60,944 nucleotides of DNA, from assembly GCA_002335145.1 (NCBI GenBank), contig DDBV01000029.1, positions 1 through 60,944 of the forward strand, written 5' to 3'. Shown in pieces: positions 55,311 through 60,944 of the stretch. The position numbers and the translations under genes are program-made. Position 1 is the stretch's first letter. Every line of letters starts with the position of its first letter. Source of the stretch: Patescibacteria group bacterium UBA2023. Its GTDB lineage: Bacteria; Patescibacteriota; Gracilibacteria; BD1-5; UBA2023. The notes beneath the pieces are model-generated. The model had not been told where the DNA came from and searched no databases. It worked only from the letters and a program-made list of their open reading frames with translations.

Positions 55311-55661
55311 TTATGCAAACAGATTCTCTATAAGAGTCTCTGCCGCGACATACTCCCGGGAGACCTCGCTCGACTCGATCCGATCTCTCGCGGACGAACG
55401 GATCACCGCACATGCGTGGTTTGCCTCGGTGACATTGTCCGATACGGTCTCGGCATATTTCAGAAGCTGGGACTCGATCGTGCGGAGCATCGATTCATCA
55501 CAGGATAAAACACGATGAATCATAGCATTCACCGCGTCCTGCTTATCCGGAGTGAACGCGATCTGTTCGAGAAGTGCGATGATTTCGGACCGGTCCATAT
55601 CACGAAGGGCTGACAACGCGGAACTCCCGAAAAAATCCGGAAGACACGGATACTGTACCAT
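55311..55661 (-). CDS. Hypothetical helical protein
   Basis: The 116-aa all-helical protein (SEIIALLEQIAFTPDKQDAV, AMIHRVLSCDESMLRTIESQ) is charged and soluble. It has no UGA. An alternative start at MDRSEI would remove 21 residues. It precedes the coiled-coil gene at 54736 by 35 nt in the same orientation, so the two may act together. I recognise no family. Confidence 0.6.
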   Translation of the reverse strand: MVQYPCLPDFFGSSALSALRDMDRSEIIALLEQIAFTPDKQDAVNAMIHRVLSCDESMLRTIESQLLKYAETVSDNVTEANHACAVIRSSARDRIESSEVSREYVAAETLIENLFA

Positions 55662-55700
55662 GATTCTTGCCGAATTACAAATAATGACTATGCAAGGTAT

Positions 55701-56660
55701 TTAGGAGTGCTGTCACCTCTGCAGAAACCACTGGTACGCATCTTCTATCCCCTCTCTCAGACCGATGCTGTATGCCCATCCGTGTTCGCGAATACGGGAT
55801 ATATCGAGGAGCTTTCTTGGTGTGCCATTGGGTTTGGAGGTATCCCACTCGATCGCACCCCCGTACCCCACGACCTCCCGGACCGTCTCGGCAAGCTCAC
55901 GGATCGTTACATCCTCCCCTGTTCCGATATTGACGAAAATATCGAGCATCGCTGCGCGCGCTGGATCAGCATCATATCTGCGCATCAGCGCGAGACAAGC
56001 CGAAGCCATGTCATCGACATGGAGAAATTCTCGTCTGGGCGTTCCGTCTCACCAGAGAGTCACAGATAGTGCACCAGAAACCTTGGCATCGTGGAATTTC
56101 CGAATCATGGCTGGAAGCACGTGCGAGGATGTAGGGTCGAAATTATCTCCGGGGCCATAGAGATTCGTTGGCATGCACGCGATAAAATTCCGCCCGTACT
56201 GGCGTACATGGCTCGCGCAGAGCTCGATCCCCGCGATCTTCGCGAGCGCGTAGGGACGATTCGTCGGTTCGAGCGAACCAGAGAGGAGGTATTCTTCCCG
56301 GATCGGTTGAGGACAGTCGCGAGGATAGATACAGCTCGATCCGAGAAATAAGAGCTTCTTCGCATCAAATTCATGGGCAGCTCCAATGACATTGAGCTCG
56401 ATCGAGAGATTCTCAGCAATAAATTCGGCCGGAAAATCCCGGTTGGCGAGGATGCCGCCCACCTTCGCCGCCGCAAGGAAAACATACTCCGGGCGATACT
56501 CGGCAAAGAACGCACGGACCGCGGAGGCATCGGTCAGGTCGAGCTCAGTGCGAGTACGGACGAGGATATGCTCGAATCCTTCGCTCTCGAGCAGCCGACA
56601 GAGCGCGGAACCGACCATACCACGATGACCAGCGACAAAGATGCGAGAATTTTTTTGCAT
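55701..56660 (-). CDS. fcl: GDP-L-fucose synthase (4-epimerase/reductase)
   Basis: The 319-aa short-chain dehydrogenase has the NADP motif [30 protein letters not shown] with the catalytic Ser, the YxxxK in [32 protein letters not shown] and [18 protein letters not shown]. The UGA glycine in [13 protein letters not shown] fits the WGxGxPxREFLH motif of Fcl. A second UGA gives a tail QRGQHS before UAA. It makes GDP-L-fucose from GDP-4-keto-6-deoxymannose, for surface glycans probably built by the GT enzymes in the window. Confidence 0.93.
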
Positions 56661-56781
56661 GGCGAGAAGGTTGTCCGAGTACGCGGCCGAGTATATTCGC
56701 GAAATGGAAAATGACACGAAAGAAATTCTATTATTTTCTCATCAGACTTCCAATCTCGCTCCGGAGAAAATGCGAAGCTTC

Positions 56782-57165
56782 TTAGAAGAGATCGGGGATG
56801 CGTCCAAATCCCGACCCCTCTTTCGCCTCTTCCCGGAATCGCTCGATATTAAAATTGCGGATATCGAGCTGCCGCTCGATAATATCCCGGAGCATCTGGG
56901 AATCCTGGAAATAGTGGAGCGTGACCCACGAAAGCAGTACGAGACCGAAGACTGTCCCTACGGCGAAAGCGATACCGAGCATGATCTGGTAAAGAAATGC
57001 GCGCATGCGGCTCCTCCCTTGCTTCATGAGCTCGTGCTGACGAATCTCCTCGGCAAGCATGGAGAGCTTCCCTACCTCGTCACGACTCTCACGAGTGTGG
57101 AGTTCTATCGCACGAAGCGATCGCTCGGTCGATGATAACGGTGTTCTCGGTCTCGGCATGGGCAT
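56782..57165 (-). CDS. Small single-pass membrane protein with coiled N-terminus
   Basis: The 127-aa protein has a charged, helical N-terminal segment (STERSLRAIELHTRESRDEV), one transmembrane helix (IMLGIAFAVGTVFGLVLLSWV) and a short acidic tail with an amphipathic helix (LDIRNFNIERFREEAKEGSG). It starts inside the stop codon of yvcK (TAATG) and is likely translationally coupled. No family is recognised. It may be an accessory of cell-wall synthesis, as yvcK is linked to envelope metabolism. Confidence 0.65.
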   Translation of the reverse strand: MPMPRPRTPLSSTERSLRAIELHTRESRDEVGKLSMLAEEIRQHELMKQGRSRMRAFLYQIMLGIAFAVGTVFGLVLLSWVTLHYFQDSQMLRDIIERQLDIRNFNIERFREEAKEGSGFGRIPDLF

Positions 57166-58154
57166 TATTTTATCCATCCATCGACAATGTCGACGATCAG
57201 GGAGTAGAGCTTATCCGGGTCGTGGCGAACGACATCGGTCGCATTTACGAGATCGCGCTCCACAAGCGTAGGACGACGCCCAGCGAAGCTCGTACGATCG
57301 CGAATACGAAGCGGGATCTTCTTCTCGGTCCGTTCATAGAGTTCGGCCACATCGGGAGCGACTTCGGCACTATTCACCACCACGTAGTCCAGTCGATCTC
57401 CAGTATATTGCTCGATGACGCGCACAAAGTCTTCCGCGGCAAAATTGGTGGTTTCGCCGTACTTCGTCATAGCGTTACAGATATACACGATCTTGGCCGG
57501 TGAGAGTGCGAGTGTCTCACGCATACCCTCGCAGAGGAGGTTCGGTACGATGCTCGTATAGAGATCGCCGGGGCCGATGATGATATAGTCGGAGTTCATT
57601 ATCGCCTCGCGAGCGCGCGGATTGAGACGGCCTGGGCCCGTGAGAAAAGCTTCGGTAATGGCAAGCGAAGGATTATGGGCGCGCTCGAATGGATTTTTTT
57701 CGGAAATATCGATGTACTTCTCGCCCACGATCTCCGTACCGTCCTCGAACCGGACACCGATATGAATGTCCTCGAGTGTGACGGGGATGACTTTTCCCCG
57801 CACGCGAAACATCCTTGAGACCGCTTCAAGTCATCCTTCGAAACTCCCGGAGAGATCCACGAGGGCCGTAATGAGGAGATTGCCAATTTTATTGCCTCCG
57901 ATCGGACTCTCATCCGCAAACTGATACTCGAAGAGACGTCTAGTCGCCTCGGTGTCCTCGGCGAGTGCCACGAGCGAACGACGGAAGTCTCCAGGAGGCA
58001 GAATACCAAAAGTATCGCGCAGGTATCCGGTAGTCCCTCCAGAATCCGCGACACTCACGATCGCAGCGAGACGAAAATCAGGATTGCGTTTGAGACCCGA
58101 GAGAACTCCGAACGTCCCAGAGCCTCATCCGATCGTTGTGATATTCATCGCCAT
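57165..58154 (-). CDS. yvcK: YvcK/CofD-like gluconeogenesis factor
   Basis: The 329-aa protein has the CofD-fold nucleotide-binding start NITTIG-G-GSGTFGVLSGLK, whose GGG is interrupted by UGA read as glycine. It continues IVSVADSGGTTGYLRDTFGI, LPPGDFRRSLVALAED and the C-terminal DYIIIGPGDLYTSIVPNLL, with conserved HNPSLAITEAFL. Family members bind UDP-sugars and are needed for growth on gluconeogenic carbon and for cell-wall integrity. A second UGA lies after GSFEG. An alternative start is at 58148. Confidence 0.93.
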
Positions 58155-58245
58155 GCCGACAAGAAGTGAATCAACGTGGACAGTATATCCCGATGATTCA
58201 GGACACAAAGACAGAACCCGTTGACGATATCGTCCGAATGGATAT

Positions 58246-58273
58246 TTGACATACGGATTTATACAGGTATATT
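58246..58273 (+). promoter_or_regulatory. Promoter, TTGACA-16-TATATT
   Basis: A consensus -35 and good -10 are 16 nt apart. The predicted start is about 30 nt before the ATG at 58310. Confidence 0.7.
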
Positions 58274-58309
58274 CAATATAAGATATTTTTGATTGGCACT
58301 ACAAAACGC

Positions 58310-59521
58310 ATGGATAACAGGGAAGGCAACTGGGCATCGCAGAACGGGTACGAGTCTGTACACGTGGAAAAAAACACACTAGACCGCCGGCCCGATCTCG
58401 GAACGACGGTACGATCTGCCGCGGCAAACCTGTGCCCAACATCAGATGTAATGGAGATTGTCCAAGCACTCGAAAATCTGCGCAAATCCGGACTCGTTCG
58501 AATGGGACAACTCATATCGGAATACAAAGAAGATCAGCCGAAAGTCCAGGAGTTTCTCGGAGAGCCTCTGAAAACACAGGGGTTGAATGGGAAATTCCTC
58601 GGGATCATTCCGGTCGAATACGCTCGCGATCTCCGAGCAATCCAGGCAATCGTCCGGACGGGTATTGAGAGCGCGTCCAGAGATCCATCCATCCGAGAAA
58701 CGGAAATCAGCCTCATGGAGCGGACGCTCTCGAGCTTTTCCGAGCTTTACCGTGGATCTGGCCTCGGGGAAACCCGCATCCTGTATCTCGGTATGGGATA
58801 CTGGTGTGTCGCCATGGGACAGAAGGCATGAAACCGAAACAAGGATGTCCGCCAACAAGCGGTCTTGGCACCGATTTACCTCGCAGCCTTCGCCGCCGAT
58901 ACGCCTGGCCTTCTCGTGCTCCCGGAAGACACGAGACATGTCGTCATGGAGCTCATGTTCCACCCTGTAGCCGACCGGATCGCCATGTACCGATACAGCG
59001 CGATCTGTCCGTTCCGGTTCGAGAACATGCCGAAAAAAGGCAACATTCCCTATTTCAACGTCCCGAACAAGCTGGGAATCATGCTTCCGCTCGGAGCCAT
59101 AAGCCTCGCGGAGGGATCGGTTCCGGAGAGAGCCAATATCGATATATTCGTGGATTGGAATCGTCCAGGACTGATACTCGATGCGGTCATGCGTCTTGAG
59201 CTTCTCCAGTCCGGAACATCGAAGGTGATGGAGATTCTCAAAGAGACCATCCAGACGCTTGCCAGCATGAGCTTCCAACCAAGATTCCTCCAGGTATCGG
59301 CCATACCACAGTTCGTGGAATCCATCACAACGATCCTGGAATTCTCGGCATCCGAAAGCCAGACACTCCGGAACGCGGGGACCGAGAACTTCTGGCAAAC
59401 GATCCTCACCCTCAGACCACGCCTTGTCGCGACCGTCTTCAACCAACAGAATATCGACCGAGTCGGGGAGATTGGCCACTCGGTATCCGATACAAGTACG
59501 CGCACGGGCGTAATACAGTAG
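58310..59521 (+). CDS. Hypothetical protein, 403 aa
   Basis: The protein is soluble, with mixed alpha/beta character. It has a helical N-half (DVMEIVQALENLRKSGLVRM, VEYARDLRAIQAIVRTGIES) and, after a UGA glycine at MGQKA-G-NRN, a C-half with PIYLAAFAADTPGLLVLPED, VVMELMFHPVADRIAMYRYS and LASMSFQPRFLQVSAIPQFV. No membrane helices or recognised motif. It is monocistronic with its own promoter and terminator. The size and composition suggest a real, unplaced protein. Confidence 0.7.
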
Positions 59522-59551
59522 AAGAAAGATTCTTGACAGACTCTTCAAAAA

Positions 59552-59583
59552 AACCACTCCTTCTCCTTTGGAGTGGTTTTTTT
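59552..59583 (+). terminator. Hairpin terminator
   Basis: AACCACTCC and GGAGTGGTT form a 9-bp stem with a 9-nt loop and are followed by a T run. Confidence 0.9.
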
Positions 59584-59611
59584 GACAGGATACTTTTTTG
59601 TGTGTTACAAT
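59582..59611 (+). promoter_or_regulatory. Promoter candidate of the window-end gene
   Basis: TTGACA and TACAAT are 18 nt apart, immediately after the terminator. The spacer is longer than in the other promoters, so this one is less certain. Confidence 0.45.
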
Positions 59612-59647
59612 CAATCCGTAATCACGCACAGCAGAGATTTTACGGCT

Positions 59648-60944
59648 ATGGGTTTTACAAATAAAATTCCTCAGGTAACCTTACTCTCTATGGAAAAAAA
59701 GAAAATTTCGGAAGGTGGAGCGGCTGCGAACAAGCTCCCGCTCGGTCGTGCCGATCTCGATACATTAGAGCGTCAATTGCCCGTCTATTCGAAAGAAAAA
59801 CTTCTCGACTTGGCACGAACTCTGGGGGCAATGCGCAAAGACCTGAGTGCTGAACAGTTTGAAAAATACGAACGACTGGAGTCTCTTGTAAAGCAGCAGC
59901 TTGATGGAGGTATGGCCACGTTTTTTTCGGAAGGGAATCCTTCTGGGGAAATCGGCATTGGAGCTGGAACCGAAGGAGTGGAGGTCTGAGGAAAAATCCA
60001 GGTACCGGTCCGAGTGGACGAAAAGACCGGACACGTCTTCCTGGCCGGCAATGTTTCGGGGAAGCAAAAGACGGCACTCGCGGGATTCGGCGTGGATATC
60101 GACAGTCGCAACCGGATCGTGGTACGCGGCGGATACACGCAGGCCGACGGACGAGACGCCACGATCGCACGGGACGCGACGCAGGTCGACCGCCGGGTTC
60201 TCAAGAACCACCGGGTCGAGGAATTGTTCGCGCACGTGCAGTTCATTCATACCAACGAACGGGGTGGAGCGGTAGCAGGGTACTCGGTGGGTGCCGGAGT
60301 CCGACGGAGCCACGTGGACGGCGGCGGGTCGGCACGTCTCTACTCCGAGACTACCGTCATGCCGGACGGTAGTCAGCAAACGGCGAACTACGACCTGCAC
60401 GGCGGAACGGCAGCGGGACTGGATGGATCAATCGGATTCAATATCGGATCCGACGGTCTGCTGGTAGCATCGGCCGCGGTGGAGCGGCGACACCTCAATA
60501 ACGGCGCTCGACAGACAGCCGTATCGGGATGAATCCGGTACGAAGATCCGAATTGGTACGCCGGAGTCGGAGCCACGCATGTTCGGGGCGGGAACACGGC
60601 ACGGAATCTCGACCTGAACCTCGAGGCAGGCGTCAAGCTCGACAGCGGGGTGAAAATCGGAGTAGAGGCGAACCACCGCACGAGACCGGGTACCGGATGA
60701 GACGGGACCGATTTCACGGCGCGCATCACAATGCCGCTCGGCGGATGATCCCGACGGCGTGATGCACGGCCCGACTACGCCGCGATGGCCGAGGACCTGA
60801 GGAGCAGAGACCTGCTGCGGCAGGCGCCGGTCGCACACGTCACCGACCCGCTGCAGGTAGTACCCGCACCGAGGACGCAGCTTCCGGCGGCACAACAGAA
60901 GGTAGAGCCGAAAGAGGAGGCGAAGAAGGCAGAGGAAGAGGCGA
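59648..60944 (+). CDS. Beta-rich, possibly surface protein (3' end outside window)
   Basis: The visible 432 residues include a helical N-terminal third (KEKLLDLARTLGAMRKDLSA). After a UGA glycine comes a high-GC, glycine-rich region of short alternating strands (SVGAGVRRSHVDGGGSARLY, YAGVGATHVRGGNTARNLDL, LEAGVKLDSGVKIGVEANHR), which looks like a beta-barrel or beta-helix. A charged tail rich in Glu, Lys and Ala follows to the edge. Four UGA codons are in frame. GC content rises sharply after about 59990. No signal peptide is visible; an ATG at 59690 is an alternative start. Confidence 0.6.

Noticed and set aside
1..60944. Many genes look broken into fragments, suggesting pseudogenes or sequencing errors
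   Set aside because: All breaks are UGA codons in otherwise continuous, conserved frames, and the residue needed is glycine. Reading UGA as glycine repairs every one of them without any frameshift.
1..60944. UGA as tryptophan (code 4)
   Set aside because: UGG is used freely for Trp, and in rsmB, rsmI, fcl, yvcK, dnaB and mutY the UGA position is a conserved glycine, not Trp.
1..60944. Mobile elements, prophage, CRISPR arrays, rRNA
   Set aside because: I found no transposase, integrase, capsid or terminase gene, no array of regular repeats with spacers, and no rRNA-like sequence.

Overview
The window comes from a bacterium that reads UGA as glycine (genetic code 25), which points to Candidatus Gracilibacteria (BD1-5/GN02) or a close relative such as Absconditabacteria in the Patescibacteria/CPR. 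The evidence is internal. Many universal genes (dnaX, dnaB, rsmB, rsmI, mutY, rnc, yvcK, fcl) are open only if in-frame UGA is sense, and at alignable sites the UGA falls where the family has glycine. All genes end in UAA or UAG. I count about 75 in-frame UGA codons in about 39 genes. By eye the base composition is slightly GC-rich, and GGA is a common glycine codon. Other CPR traits are a SecG/SecF/YidC export set, PrgI and TraC-like proteins, and clusters of small pilin-like membrane proteins.

Layout. 0-6.6 kb: the end of an unknown protein, then on the minus strand a run of four VirB2/TrbC-like small membrane proteins, a signal-peptide zinc metalloprotease, a catalytically degenerate RNase J paralogue and RNase J. 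6.7-13 kb: a YvlD-like protein, SecG, an unusually long family-5 solute-binding protein, a polytopic membrane protein, CorA and a nitroreductase. 13-26.5 kb: a GT2 glycosyltransferase, dnaX, an AI-2E family protein, a TPR protein, dnaB, pepF, mutY, a PBP1C-type penicillin-binding protein, a small lipoprotein and a YbaK-type tRNA editing protein. 26.6-37 kb: two divergent GT4 glycosyltransferases, recA with a zinc-ribbon gene, an ATP-grasp protein, secF, PrgI and TraC-like genes, yraN, csaA, an EamA transporter and a YebC regulator. 37-46 kb: several unknown genes, ftsK, a GNAT acetyltransferase, a HAD hydrolase, an RsmB-type methyltransferase and a large secreted protein. 46-51 kb: core genes rpmF-nusB-rnc and rpmH-rnpA-yidC, then recR and rsmI. 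51-52.5 kb: a tight cassette of small membrane proteins ending in a papain-like peptidase. 52.5-61 kb: a two-component system, tRNA-Leu(UAG), fcl, yvcK, unknown coiled-coil genes and a beta-rich protein running off the window.

Taken together, the window holds replication and repair (dnaX, dnaB, recA, recR, mutY), RNA processing (rnj, rnc, rnpA), membrane insertion and secretion, and cell-surface construction (glycosyltransferases, fcl, PBP1C, pilin-like proteins). Promoters are easy to recognise and mostly share a 16-nt spacer with very short 5' leaders. No insertion sequence, integrase, CRISPR array or rRNA is visible. The most unusual items are the dead RNase J paralogue lacking its beta-CASP domain, the 51-52.5 kb cassette, and a leader-peptide/attenuator-like region at 37.3 kb whose leader ORF ends in UGA-UAA.
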